Shown: positions 38,589 through 47,952 of the stretch, piece by piece
Position numbering within the stretch: position 1 is the first letter of the stretch
How the letters are laid out: every line of letters begins with the position of its first letter
From: Prevotella sp.
GTDB lineage: Bacteria > Bacteroidota > Bacteroidia > Bacteroidales > Bacteroidaceae
Assembly (NCBI GenBank): GCA_022779305.1
Contig: JALFSW010000077.1
Coordinates: 1-61,925, forward strand
Direction: 5' to 3'
DNA length: 61,925 nt
The notes under the pieces: model-generated
The model's input: the letters and a program-made list of their open reading frames with translations, nothing else
Told to the model about the DNA's origin: nothing
The model's database searches: none
Made by a program: the position numbers and the translations under genes

Positions 38589-40229
38589 TTATTTCTTTTC
38601 GGGCATTGCGAATCGGTCGCCTGTTTGTTCAACGAGGGCTTTGCGTGCCGATTGGCTAAAGCCTGGGCGTTCCACACGTTCACCCATACCAGTTGCGGTG
38701 CGGAGGAACTTACCATCTTTTTCAGGTTTGATGGTCATATCGTTGTATTTCACGATGAGATAATAAGCCAATTGTCGCCAACGTGCTATCATCTGATCGG
38801 CTTTCTTCACCGAGTATTCATCAAGCAAACGAAGGGCTGCCGCCTTGTTGTTGTCATAAAGCGATTGTGCCTTTTGTTCGATTTCTGCTTGTGCTGCAAA
38901 GTAGGAATTTTCCAATGAGTCGCGCACAGCTTTAACAGATGGAAAGAGTTGTGCATAGCGAGGATAGGTCATGTTTGCCACCCAGTTGCACACCCAAAAT
39001 GCGTTTTCGTCAGAGAAAGTTACAGCGTCTGCACCGGGGGTGTTGAAACATTTGGGTTGTGTAGTATTACCGCAATACACGGGTACGAGGGCTGCCATGT
39101 TACAATCGTCGTTACCGAACCAAATGATACCACCAATTTCACGTGGCAACCATGAACGCAACTGACAAACGTAGGAGAAAGCCGATTGTTGGGTAGACAC
39201 GGGACGCTCTGTGAAATATTTCTTACCATTGTAATCGAATTGAAGGGGTGTTGGGCGATAAGGCATGTCCCACGCACCTTGTCCGAGGTCGTTGAGCGTG
39301 CTCAGTGGTGTTCCTTCATAATGGTCACGCATACATTCTGCCATCATTGCAACGTCTAATTTCTTGTCGGGTTGAATCCAAAGCGGCATATCTTCTGCAT
39401 TAGGATCTTCACCCATTGCCCAAGGCAACCAGCGCGACATGTCTTTGCAGTGATTGAAGAAACTCCACACACGTGCATCGCAGAAACGACGACCACCGAA
39501 GTCGGGTGCATCGTAGACTTGTTTCCAACTGAAATCCTTGTCTTTGCCTGTGAACCAACCTTTTGAGCGGGCAAAGCTGATGCAATTTTTCGATGTGATA
39601 ACTTCTGTATCATAGGTAGAGAATTGACCGATACGGGCTTGGTTGGCGTGACCAGACACCATTCCGTCAGGGATGCGCACAGCTACCCACACCACTTTGT
39701 TTTTCTTGTCGCCACCACAACCCATCATTTCCATGATCCAAACTTCATTAGGATCGGCAATGGTGAAAGATTCGCCACTGGAATTAAATCCGTAGGTTTC
39801 CACGAGTGAGGTCATCACCTTGATTGCTTCGCGTGCAGTCTTGCTGCGTTGCAAACCAAGATACATCAATGAGCCGTAGTCGATTTGTCCATTGGGGTCT
39901 TCCATTTCTGAACGTCCGCCATAGGTGGTTTCACCAATGCTCACCTGATATTCGTTGATATTACCCATCACGTTATAGGTAATGGGTGCTTCAGGGATGA
40001 AACCATGGCTTTCGTGCGTGTCGTAGTCGATAATTTCACGCATTGTTCCTTTTGGATGTGCTCCTGCCTTGAAATTCACGAGTCCCATGAAGAGTCCGTA
40101 GTCATCGGCACTATAAGTAACGAGTACCGAACCATCTTTCGTTGCCCCTTTTGTTGCAATGAAATTTGTACATGCTTGAGCCGCAATTGCACCAGCCGTC
40201 AGCACGAGTGTAAGGATTAGTTTTTTCAT
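38589..40229 (-). CDS. C69-family dipeptidase (PepD-like), exported
   Basis: 546 residues. The signal peptide MKKLILTLVLTAGAIAAQA is followed at once by CTNFIATKGATKDGS, so cleavage exposes the N-terminal Cys nucleophile of this Ntn hydrolase family. Conserved parts: TYNVMGNINEYQVSIGETTYGGR, FTIADPNEVWIMEMMG and VSGHANQARI. It should hydrolyse dipeptides in the periplasm. The Cys could also be read as a lipobox Cys, but the following CTNF fits C69. Confidence 0.9.
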   Translation of the reverse strand: MKKLILTLVLTAGAIAAQACTNFIATKGATKDGSVLVTYSADDYGLFMGLVNFKAGAHPKGTMREIIDYDTHESHGFIPEAPITYNVMGNINEYQVSIGETTYGGRSEMEDPNGQIDYGSLMYLGLQRSKTAREAIKVMTSLVETYGFNSSGESFTIADPNEVWIMEMMGCGGDKKNKVVWVAVRIPDGMVSGHANQARIGQFSTYDTEVITSKNCISFARSKGWFTGKDKDFSWKQVYDAPDFGGRRFCDARVWSFFNHCKDMSRWLPWAMGEDPNAEDMPLWIQPDKKLDVAMMAECMRDHYEGTPLSTLNDLGQGAWDMPYRPTPLQFDYNGKKYFTERPVSTQQSAFSYVCQLRSWLPREIGGIIWFGNDDCNMAALVPVYCGNTTQPKCFNTPGADAVTFSDENAFWVCNWVANMTYPRYAQLFPSVKAVRDSLENSYFAAQAEIEQKAQSLYDNNKAAALRLLDEYSVKKADQMIARWRQLAYYLIVKYNDMTIKPEKDGKFLRTATGMGERVERPGFSQSARKALVEQTGDRFAMPEKK

Positions 40230-40245
40230 AATCTTATGTTTTGAT

Positions 40246-40503
40246 TTAACGTTTTTGTTTTCTGTTTGCGTTGCTTTCTGAGGGAAGAAATTGGGTAGCT
40301 TCGATGCGTCTGTCGTTCTGAAAGAGTGCCATGCCGTTTTCTTCCTCTTTGATTTCTGCCGTTCCGCCTATCCACCGCGTATTAGCGGTTTCGGCAGTGA
40401 GCTTTTCGTAGGCGACTACGCACGCATCGTCTATTTCAACGATGGCAGGTGCGTAGTGCGCATGTTTTGTGTTCAAGAGATTGAATGCCAATTTAATTTT
40501 CAT
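40246..40503 (-). CDS. Small protein of unknown function coupled to the DUF4296-type lipoprotein
   Basis: 85 residues, no signal or membrane part; beta-rich N-terminus (KIKLAFNLLNTKHAHYAPAIVEIDDACVVAYEKL) and a basic tail. Its ATG shares a base with the preceding stop (TAATG at 40501-40505), implying translational coupling to the lipoprotein gene. No family recognised. Confidence 0.6.
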   Translation of the reverse strand: MKIKLAFNLLNTKHAHYAPAIVEIDDACVVAYEKLTAETANTRWIGGTAEIKEEENGMALFQNDRRIEATQFLPSESNANRKQKR

Positions 40504-41468
40504 TAGCGAGAAGGATGAGGGATGTTTCGTTTACGCATTTCAGCTTCAATTTCGCTTTGCGACTGGAGCTTTAGCTGCCTGTCATTTTGCTGATTCTTAG
40601 CATCTTGCGACTGCCTTTGTCCGTCTTTCGTTTTATTTACAGGTGTTCCGCCCACAGCTCGAATAGGATCAGTTGTGAGCGAATCGCCTACCAATTCAGT
40701 AGGTTGAATGTGCATACGTGTCAAACGAATATTGCTGATAACGAGAAGTTTGAACGTAGACGAGCGATACGTATCGGGTTGAAAGAGGAAATAACCCCGT
40801 ATGGTTTTGATGCGCAGCGTGTCGGGCGTATTGATGGTTATCATCCATTTGCCATCGTTGCTCATATCACGGGTTTGCGTAATGGTACTGTCGTTGCTCA
40901 GGGTGATGGTTGTGAGCATCATACCATTGTTCGAGCCTTCCTGTAGGAGATAGGTGGCATTGACCGAAAGTGTGATTTGGTCGCCTGCGTGGAATGCTGT
41001 ATCTGCCTTGATGGTGAACGACTCGTGGTTGCTTGGTGCGTTAGGCGTAAGGAGGATGGTTCTCGCTCTGCTCCAAACGTCTGCCGTATCGCCTTTCGCT
41101 GTGATAGTGCCATAGGTGTTGAAATCGCTTTCCGAAAGTCCTTGTTGTCGGGCTTCGTTCTCCAATCGTTGCGAGATTCGCTCATAGATTTTGTGGAGTT
41201 GCTCTGTGTGACGAGTGTAATATTCGAGCGAGTTTTCAAATGCTTTTTCTGTAACGCCATGCTTTTCGAGCAATGCGATTTTGTAAGCCTGTTGTTGGGT
41301 AGGCGTGAGTCCAGCTCTTTCTTTCAAGGCGATGGCAAGATGATAATCATAGAGAATGCTTTCCATCTCATCGGGCTGAATATACTCGGATGGGATGGTG
41401 GGACGGCAAGCCGTTAGGAAACTTATTCCTAAGACCAGTAGGATGTATGTTAGCTTTCTTTGGAGCAT
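40503..41468 (-). CDS. DUF4296-type lipoprotein
   Basis: 321 residues. The lipobox FLTAC puts the lipidated Cys at residue 21. The N-terminal region RPTIPSEYIQPDEMESILYDYHLA is the hallmark of DUF4296 lipoproteins of Bacteroidetes. A helical part follows (40-110), then a beta-rich domain (about 135-260) and a Gln/Lys-rich, probably disordered tail. Role unknown; probably in the periplasm or outer membrane. It is separated from lspA by CTAG array 6. Confidence 0.8.
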   Translation of the reverse strand: MLQRKLTYILLVLGISFLTACRPTIPSEYIQPDEMESILYDYHLAIALKERAGLTPTQQQAYKIALLEKHGVTEKAFENSLEYYTRHTEQLHKIYERISQRLENEARQQGLSESDFNTYGTITAKGDTADVWSRARTILLTPNAPSNHESFTIKADTAFHAGDQITLSVNATYLLQEGSNNGMMLTTITLSNDSTITQTRDMSNDGKWMITINTPDTLRIKTIRGYFLFQPDTYRSSTFKLLVISNIRLTRMHIQPTELVGDSLTTDPIRAVGGTPVNKTKDGQRQSQDAKNQQNDRQLKLQSQSEIEAEMRKRNIPHPSR

Positions 41469-41490
41469 TTGTTTTTAGCACTAAGAGATT

Positions 41491-41540
41491 CTAGGGAGAC
41501 TAGGAGGACTAGGGAAACCTAGAGAGGCTAGGGAAACCTA
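41491..41540. repeat. CTAG array 6
   Basis: CTAG at 41491, 41500, 41509, 41519 and 41528, in the gap between lspA and the lipoprotein gene (both minus strand). Confidence 0.8.
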
Positions 41541-41552
41541 TATTCCCAACAT

Positions 41553-42197
41553 CTAAGAATCTTCTGAGACGTCTGTTTTTTTCACCCCTGCGAGCATATT
41601 GCGATAGCCTATCACAAGGATAAACGCACCAACAGAGATGCAAGCATCGGCAAAATTGAAGATGGCAGAGAAGAACGTGAATTCCTCGCCGCCTTTCAGC
41701 GGCAGCCATTCGGGGAAAGTTCCATGAAAGATGGGGAAAGAGAACATATCCACCACATTGCCCATCAGCACTGTAGTGTAGCCCTCACCCCACGGAACAA
41801 GTTGTGCAGGTGGCTGTCCCGTCCAATAGGGATACGAGGCTGTGAAGATTTCGCCATAGACCACCGAATCAATAATGTTACCTGCTGCCCCTGCATAGAC
41901 CATGGCGAGTGTGAGAATGTAGCCCATTTTCGCACCCTCTTTGATTTTTCGTGCGATGTAATACGTCAGTGCACTCACCGCCACAATACGAAAGAGGCTC
42001 AGAAAGAGTTTACTTCCCAATTCCATTCCGAACGCCATACCCCGATTTTCAATAAATTCAATGTGAAACCAGTCGAAGATGCGGATGCTTTCTCCGAGGT
42101 TCATATTGAGTTTAACGGTTATTTTTATGACTTGGTCGATTGCCAAGAGAATAAAGATAACGAGTAGGGTTGTCAGTGTTTTTTTCTTTATGCTCAT
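41553..42197 (-). CDS. lspA: Lipoprotein signal peptidase
   Basis: 214 residues with four membrane helices. Catalytic aspartates lie in AAGNIIDSVVYG and FNFADACISVG; FIENRGMAFGM is the conserved NxGxAFG segment. It removes signal peptides from prolipoproteins such as those encoded at 40503 and 28667. The periplasmic loop after helix 3 (about 120-170) is longer than in E. coli, as in other Bacteroidetes. Confidence 0.94.
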   Translation of the reverse strand: MSIKKKTLTTLLVIFILLAIDQVIKITVKLNMNLGESIRIFDWFHIEFIENRGMAFGMELGSKLFLSLFRIVAVSALTYYIARKIKEGAKMGYILTLAMVYAGAAGNIIDSVVYGEIFTASYPYWTGQPPAQLVPWGEGYTTVLMGNVVDMFSFPIFHGTFPEWLPLKGGEEFTFFSAIFNFADACISVGAFILVIGYRNMLAGVKKTDVSEDS

Positions 42198-42226
42198 TTT
42201 TTCTTTTGTTCACGCTCAAAGGATTA

Positions 42227-42302
42227 TAGGAGAACCTAGGGAGGCTAGGAAAGACTAGGGAGACTAGGAGAACCTAGGGAAACTAGGAAAGACTAGGAAA
42301 TC
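42227..42302. repeat. CTAG array 7
   Basis: CTAG at 42236, 42245, 42255, 42264, 42274, 42283 and 42293, 9-10 bases apart, in the gap between the DksA-like gene and lspA (both minus strand). Confidence 0.85.
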
Positions 42303-42336
42303 TAAGCAGTGAAAACTCTCCCCTCGCCTATTCTCC

Positions 42337-42720
42337 TCAATGATCCTTGTTCGATTGTTTCGATGCCACACTGAGCGTTGCGTGTGGAACGATACGAAGG
42401 CGTTCTTTGGGAATGAGTTCGCCCGTGAGACGATCGACACCGTAGGTTTTGTTTTCTATGCGCACGAGAGCGGCTTGCAGTCCTTGAATGAATTTCTGCT
42501 GGCGTTGTGCCATCTGTATTAGTTGCTCCTTCGTTTGGCCTGCACTGCCTTCTTCGAGTGCTTTGTAGGTAGGCGACGTATCGTTGATGTCATTGGTGTT
42601 TTGATTGGTGATCACCTTCATTGTTTCTTGATAGTCTGCCTTTGCTATTTCTAATTTCTTATGGATGATTTCGCGGAATTCCTCGAGTTCTTCATCACTG
42701 TAACGCTTCTTGGCTTCCAT
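42337..42720 (-). CDS. DksA/TraR-like protein without zinc cysteines
   Basis: 127 residues from the ATG at 42720 (MEAKKRYSDEELEEFREIIHKKLEIAK). A helical coiled coil leads to the DksA C-terminal motif GVDRLTGELIPKERLRIVPHATLSV, but it has no cysteines where the zinc finger normally sits. DksA-type proteins enter the RNA polymerase secondary channel. It lies upstream of lspA and downstream of ileS on the same strand; a join across array 7 is possible. Confidence 0.85.
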   Translation of the reverse strand: MEAKKRYSDEELEEFREIIHKKLEIAKADYQETMKVITNQNTNDINDTSPTYKALEEGSAGQTKEQLIQMAQRQQKFIQGLQAALVRIENKTYGVDRLTGELIPKERLRIVPHATLSVASKQSNKDH

Positions 42721-42808
42721 TTTAATAGATTTAGGCGAGTTATTATTTAAATAGGTATATAGGGATACACGGGGCAAGCCCTATCATGTATCCCTTTTTT
42801 GTTGAATT

Positions 42809-45800
42809 TTATGCTTTTTCGATTTTGATATTCAGTTTAAATTCATCGAAGTCGCTTTCCGTTCCATCGTTTTCGGCAATGCGAATTTCATTGGCAAGCA
42901 CCTGCGTTTGGATGAGTTCACCGAATGTTTCCACCGCTGCATTGGTTTCTTCACGTGGGTCGATGGTAACCACAATACGGTCGGTGATTTCTAATCCAGC
43001 CTCTTTACGGATGTTCTGAATGCGGTTGATGAGTTCGCGTGCCATACCCTCACGGCGCAACTCTTCCGTAAGTTCCACTTCGAGTGCCACAGTCAAGTTG
43101 CCTTCGTTGCTCACGAGCCATCCAGGGATGTCTTCAGAGATGATTTCCACATCGGCAGCCTCAACGAGGATAGGTTCGCCATTGAGATGGAATTCATATT
43201 TACCCACTTGTTCAAAGAGGGCGATTTCGTCTTGATTGAGTTCTGCCATTTTTGCAGCAACATCTTTCATCAACTTACCATATTTCTTACCCATCACACG
43301 GAAGTTACACTTCACTTTCTTCACCAAGATGCCTTGCCCTTCAAGGAAGTTCAATGCCTTCACATTCACCTCACTCTTCACCAAATCGGCAATGGCTTCG
43401 ATGTGGGCTTTTTGTTGTGCATCGATGGCTGGCACCATGATTTGAGCCAATGGCTGGCGCACTTTGATGTTCACTTTCCGTCTGAGTGCCAATACCATTG
43501 ATGTAATTTTCTGTGCGATGTCCATTCTTATTTCCAAATCGGTATCGATTGTTGCCTCATCTGCCGTTGGCCATTTTTCGAGATGCACACTGTCGATTTC
43601 GCCACCGAGATCTTTGTAAAGTTCATCAGCATAGAAAGGAGAGAGCGGTGCTAAGAGTTTGCAAACCGTCATCAAGCAAGTATAGAGTACGTTATACGCA
43701 TTGCGTTTGTCGTCGCTCATTTCTTTTCCCCAGAAACGTTTGCGGTTCAGACGCACATACCAGTTGCTCAGATCATCGTTCACAAACGCATCAATGAAGC
43801 GACCAGCACGTGTTGGGTCGAAAGTTTCAAACTCATGGGTAACCTTTTTCACCAACGTACCCAAACGAGAGATGATCCAGCGATCGATTTCTGGTGCATC
43901 GGCAGTGAGCAATGCGCCATCCTTAATTTGCGTAGGGTCGTAATTGTCTACATTGGCATAGAGGGCGAAGAAACTATACGTATTATATAAGGTACCGAAG
44001 AACTTTCTGCGACATTCGTCCACCCCTTCTGGAGCAAACTTTAGGTTGTCCCATGGTTCGCTATTGGTCATCATATAGAAACGCACAGCGTCGGCACCAT
44101 ATTTTGCCATCATATCGAACGGATTCACCACATTACCCACGTGCTTACTCATCTTGTTGCCCTTACCATCGAGCACCAATCCCGTAGAAATCACGTTTTT
44201 GAATGCCACTGAATCGAAGATCATTGTTGCGAGGGCATGGAGTGTGAAGAACCAACCACGTGTTTGGTCCACACCTTCGTTGATGAAATCAGCTGGATAG
44301 AATGCAGGTGGCACGGGCGTACCCTCATAGTTTGAATGAATGAGTGATTGGCGATATTCCGCCTCTGTCTTGCCCACTTTTGCAAGTCCTTCTGCCAAGA
44401 TTTCACCTTCAAACGGATAGTGGAGCTGCGCATAAGGCATCGCACCACTATCGAACCAAACGTCAATGAGGTCTGCCTCACGATACATAGGTTCGCCCTT
44501 GTCATTGACGAGAACAATGCTGTCTACATAAGGACGGTGAAGATCGATGCGGTCATAGTTTTCTTGGCTGTTGTCGCCCACGACAAATCCACGTTCTTTC
44601 AGCGGATTGCTCGTCATCACACCAGCTGCCACCGAGCGTTCGATTTCGTTATAAAGTTCTTCCACCGAACCAATACACTTTTCATTGCGCTCGCCATCAC
44701 GCCAGATAGGCAACGGCGTACCCCAAAAACGCGAACGACTCAAGTTCCAATCGTTCAAGTTTTCTAACCAGTTTCCGAAACGTCCTGTTCCCGTTGATGC
44801 AGGTTGCCAATTGATGGTTTGATTGAGTTCCACCATGCGTGCCTTTGCCTCCGTGTCTTTGATAAACCAGCTATCGAGTGGATAATAAAGCACAGGTTTG
44901 TCGGTACGCCAGCAATGTGGATAGTTGTGCACATGCTTTTGAATCACGAATGCCGAGCCCTCCATCTTCATTTCCATGCAAAGCACGATGTTGAGATCTT
45001 CTGCTTTTTCAGATGCGGTCTTATCCCAAACGCCATTTGGATTGAAACGTGGATCGAAGGCATTTTTCACATAATCACCTGCGTGCTTGCCATATTGTGC
45101 TTCGTCTACGCAGTGGCTTACGAAATTGGCATCCAACTCTTCGATGGTGTAATATTTTCCTTGCAAGTCCACCATTGGACGAGTTTCGCCCTTTTTCGAT
45201 ATGAGGTAAAGCCCAGGGATGTTGGCATCTTTTGCCACCTTTGCGTCATCTGCACCAAAGGTTGGGGCAATGTGAACCACACCCGTACCATCGTCAGTTG
45301 TTACATAATCGCCAAGAATCACACGGAAGGCTTCACTTTCCATTTCAACAAAGGTATCGCGTCCGTCCTCGCTCTTGAATACTTTTTCGGGATGGGCTGC
45401 TGCATAGTCGTTTACGAACTGAGGTGCCAATTCGCCCGTTTTTTCCACAGGACGAATCCATGGCATGAGTTGGTGGAAATGCAAGCCTTCCAACTGCGCG
45501 CCCTTGAGTTTGCCCACCACTTTATAGGGTACCACTTTGTCGCCATTTTCATAGGCAGGCAATGCACCTTCTGCGACTTCGCCTTCTGGCTTGAAATAGG
45601 CAGAAATGCGTGTATCTACCACCACCACGGTCGTTGGTTTTGCCGTGTAAGGATTGTAGGTTTCGATGACAGCATAGTCGAACTTTGGACCTACACAGAG
45701 TGCCACGTTTGAGGGCAACGTCCATGGTGTTGTTGTCCATGCCAAGAAAGTTGGTTCACCCCATCCATTGTTCGCTATGTTATTGGTTTTCAAGAGTTCT

Positions 45801-46480
45801 GCCCATTCTGTGGCGTTGATGCGGAATTGTGCCGTAACTGTTGTGTCTTTCACATCACGATAGCAACCAGGTTGGTTGAGTTCGTGGCTTGAAAGTCCAG
45901 TTCCTGCACCGGGTGAATAGGGCTGAATAGTGTACCCTTTATAGAGCAACCCTTTGTTATAAAGCTGTTTGAGCAACCACCAAAGGGTTTCGATATACTT
46001 GTTATCGTAGGTGATGTAAGGATGATCCATATCCACGAAATAGCCCATCTCTTCGGTGAGTTGTCGCCATTCTTGGGTGAATTTCATCACATTTTCCCGA
46101 CAGCGCAGATTGTATTCTTCTGTCGAGATATATCTGTCCGACGCAGGATTATCGATATCTTTCTTCGTGATGCCGAGTTCTTTTTCCACACCGAGCTCTA
46201 CGGGCAGTCCGTGTGTGTCCCATCCCGCTTTGCGATGCACCTGAAACCCTTGCATCGTCTTGTAGCGATTAAACGTATCTTTTATGGCGCGAGCAAGAAC
46301 GTGGTGAATACCAGGGTGTCCGTTGGCTGAAGGAGGTCCTTCAAAGAAGATGAACTGAGGTTGCCCTTCACGTTCGTCAATACTGCGGTGGAAAATGTCT
46401 GCCGCTTCCCACTTCTCCAACACGTTTTTGTTGGTTTCCACTAAATTCAAGCCTTTGTGTTCGGTGAATCTTTTTGCCAT
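42809..46480 (-). CDS. ileS: Isoleucyl-tRNA synthetase
   Basis: 1223 residues, class I. The HIGH element is HPGIHH (55-60) in PSANGHPGIHHVLARAI; the KMSKS element is GKGNKMSKHVGN. The editing domain includes AWTTTPWTLPSNVALCVG and DYVTTDDGTGVVHIAPTFG. Anticodon-binding and C-terminal domains follow. It is longer than E. coli IleRS (about 940); extra length is common in the Bacteroidetes form. It charges tRNA-Ile and hydrolyses misformed Val-tRNA. Confidence 0.97.
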   Translation of the reverse strand: MAKRFTEHKGLNLVETNKNVLEKWEAADIFHRSIDEREGQPQFIFFEGPPSANGHPGIHHVLARAIKDTFNRYKTMQGFQVHRKAGWDTHGLPVELGVEKELGITKKDIDNPASDRYISTEEYNLRCRENVMKFTQEWRQLTEEMGYFVDMDHPYITYDNKYIETLWWLLKQLYNKGLLYKGYTIQPYSPGAGTGLSSHELNQPGCYRDVKDTTVTAQFRINATEWAELLKTNNIANNGWGEPTFLAWTTTPWTLPSNVALCVGPKFDYAVIETYNPYTAKPTTVVVVDTRISAYFKPEGEVAEGALPAYENGDKVVPYKVVGKLKGAQLEGLHFHQLMPWIRPVEKTGELAPQFVNDYAAAHPEKVFKSEDGRDTFVEMESEAFRVILGDYVTTDDGTGVVHIAPTFGADDAKVAKDANIPGLYLISKKGETRPMVDLQGKYYTIEELDANFVSHCVDEAQYGKHAGDYVKNAFDPRFNPNGVWDKTASEKAEDLNIVLCMEMKMEGSAFVIQKHVHNYPHCWRTDKPVLYYPLDSWFIKDTEAKARMVELNQTINWQPASTGTGRFGNWLENLNDWNLSRSRFWGTPLPIWRDGERNEKCIGSVEELYNEIERSVAAGVMTSNPLKERGFVVGDNSQENYDRIDLHRPYVDSIVLVNDKGEPMYREADLIDVWFDSGAMPYAQLHYPFEGEILAEGLAKVGKTEAEYRQSLIHSNYEGTPVPPAFYPADFINEGVDQTRGWFFTLHALATMIFDSVAFKNVISTGLVLDGKGNKMSKHVGNVVNPFDMMAKYGADAVRFYMMTNSEPWDNLKFAPEGVDECRRKFFGTLYNTYSFFALYANVDNYDPTQIKDGALLTADAPEIDRWIISRLGTLVKKVTHEFETFDPTRAGRFIDAFVNDDLSNWYVRLNRKRFWGKEMSDDKRNAYNVLYTCLMTVCKLLAPLSPFYADELYKDLGGEIDSVHLEKWPTADEATIDTDLEIRMDIAQKITSMVLALRRKVNIKVRQPLAQIMVPAIDAQQKAHIEAIADLVKSEVNVKALNFLEGQGILVKKVKCNFRVMGKKYGKLMKDVAAKMAELNQDEIALFEQVGKYEFHLNGEPILVEAADVEIISEDIPGWLVSNEGNLTVALEVELTEELRREGMARELINRIQNIRKEAGLEITDRIVVTIDPREETNAAVETFGELIQTQVLANEIRIAENDGTESDFDEFKLNIKIEKA

Positions 46481-46595
46481 AACTAATTCTTTTCGTTGTC
46501 GTTTATTTGCTTTAAAAGAGGCTATTCTCCTCGATAATAGAAACGTTTTTCTCTTTTCTATAAAACACAGAGTCCCCCTAATAATATAAGCGGTG

Positions 46596-46603
46596 CAAAG
46601 ATA
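46596..46603 (-). promoter_or_regulatory. ileS promoter -7 element
   Basis: TATCTTTG on the minus strand, then CACCG, 115 bases before the start codon; the leader is long enough to hold control, but no T-box was recognised. Confidence 0.6.
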
Positions 46604-47101
46604 TAAATAATCCTCGACATTTCCAAATTTATAAATTCCTAAATACGGATTCCCACAGCATTGTTATTTTTTGCAAGTAAATTTTAAAAATAAACCTACA
46701 TTTTAATACTTATTTTACCATATTCTCACATTTACATGACAACATAAAAGAAGTTCGACTATCTTTTAAAAGATAATCGAACTCTACGGATTTTATAATA
46801 TTCACTTTTATAATTTCTCCTCTTTTTGTATCCTACCTGCCTATTTTTCTATCTGTTTCATCAAAAAAACAGACTACTATGCACACAACAATTCTTTTCA
46901 GCGGGTCAAAGCGACATTTCAGCCTAAATCCGTTGTTCTCATTGAGCGATCATAGCTTGCTGCCCAATGTTCATTAATCATTGATAAGTTTCTTAATGAT
47001 GTTTCGTTTAATAGATCGTTGCGTTGGCTTCTCTTATAGTGTGGCTTATGTGGCGTATAGATTTTGTATTGATATTGTATCTTTAGTTTTTATGTTCTTA
47101 G
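46604..47101. other. AT-rich intergenic DNA with one large palindrome
   Basis: About 500 bases without a convincing gene. GTTCGA-c-TATCTTTTAAAAGATA-a-TCGAAC at 46753-46782 is an almost perfect 15-bp hairpin. The string AAGTTTCTTAATGATG (about 46986-47001) recurs at about 60310-60325. Confidence 0.5.
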
Positions 47102-47172
47102 AGCGGAATACGGGAGTCGAACCCGCCTCCCAGGCTTGGGAAGCCCGTGCACTACCGATGTGCTAATTCCGC
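47102..47172 (-). tRNA. tRNA-Gly (CCC)
   Basis: On the minus strand the 7-bp acceptor GCGGAAT/ATTCCGC, D-stem GCAC/GTGC, anticodon stem CGGGC/GCCTG with loop TTCCCAA, and T-loop TTCGACT all fold. Anticodon CCC reads GGG. CCA is not encoded. Confidence 0.93.
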
Positions 47173-47415
47173 AGGCTTTGATCGCTTTCGAAAGCCCAAT
47201 CCTCTCTATTACCTATTGAGACACATGTTCAACAAAATACCTTGGAGCTTGTATTTTGTTGCGCACAATGATATAATTTTTCTTAGTACATGCTACTTTT
47301 TTTAGTATTCTCTCCTTTTAAATATCCTCTCTTCAGAGTTTCTCCTCTTTCTACTTATCCTCCTTATCTAATCTCCTCCTTTCTTTTCTCCCCCCTTTCT
47401 TACTCCCCTCCTTTG

Positions 47416-47488
<73 letters not shown>

Positions 47489-47619
47489 GGAAGTGAGTGC
47501 AAAGGTAATCAAAAAAAAAGAAACAACCAACAGAAAAAACTATTTTTTTAAAAAATCAATTACTTTTGTTGAATTAGCCATCAAACACCAACCTTATTTT
47601 CAAAAAAGTATGATTTTTT

Positions 47620-47650
47620 TTTGCTACATCAAAATAATATCGTAACTTTG
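47620..47650 (+). promoter_or_regulatory. tRNA-Cys promoter
   Basis: TTTG (47620-47623), 19 bases, TAACTTTG (47643-47650): full consensus match, about 45 bases before the tRNA. Confidence 0.75.
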
Positions 47651-47695
47651 TAGCCGAATTCAAATAAGGGGTGAGTTTTTCACCATTAAAAGTTT

Positions 47696-47766
47696 GGTGC
47701 CTGGGCCGGTCGGTTAGGTAACGGTCTGCAAAACCGTGTAGAGCGGTTCGATTCCGCTAGGCACCT
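47696..47766 (+). tRNA. tRNA-Cys (GCA)
   Basis: Acceptor GGTGCCT/AGGCACC, anticodon stem CGGTC with loop TGCAAAA region centred on GCA, T-loop TTCGATT. CCA not encoded. Confidence 0.93.
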
Positions 47767-47798
47767 CTATACATTTTATATTTGAAAGATTAAAACGG

Positions 47799-47828
47799 GC
47801 GAGTAAGAATTTCTTACTCGCTTTTTTT
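47799..47828 (+). terminator. tRNA-Cys terminator
   Basis: GCGAGTAAGAA pairs with TTCTTACTCGC, followed by seven T. A classical rho-independent terminator. Confidence 0.92.
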
Positions 47829-47872
47829 ATGTCATTTTCCTATTCAAGCGTTCGAGGATTTTTATAGGGAAA

Positions 47873-47934
47873 CTAGGAAAGCCTAGGGAAACTAGAAAGC
47901 CTAGGGAAAACTAGGAAAAACTAGAAAAACCTAG
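47873..47934. repeat. CTAG array 8
   Basis: CTAG at 47873, 47883, 47892, 47901, 47911, 47921 and 47931, between the tRNA-Cys terminator and the 3' end of the CHU_C gene. Confidence 0.87.
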
Positions 47935-47952
47935 GAAAAGCCTCCCCATCGA

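Noticed and set aside
38589..40229. C69 peptidase as a lipoprotein
   Set aside because: The Cys after the signal is followed by CTNF, the N-terminal nucleophile pattern of C69 enzymes, so acylation is less likely.
46481..46595. T-box or other riboswitch before ileS
   Set aside because: The leader lacks recognisable T-box elements, and this control is not expected in Bacteroidetes.
46981..47166. 61-codon plus-strand frame near tRNA-Gly
   Set aside because: Its C-terminal part is the antisense of the tRNA.
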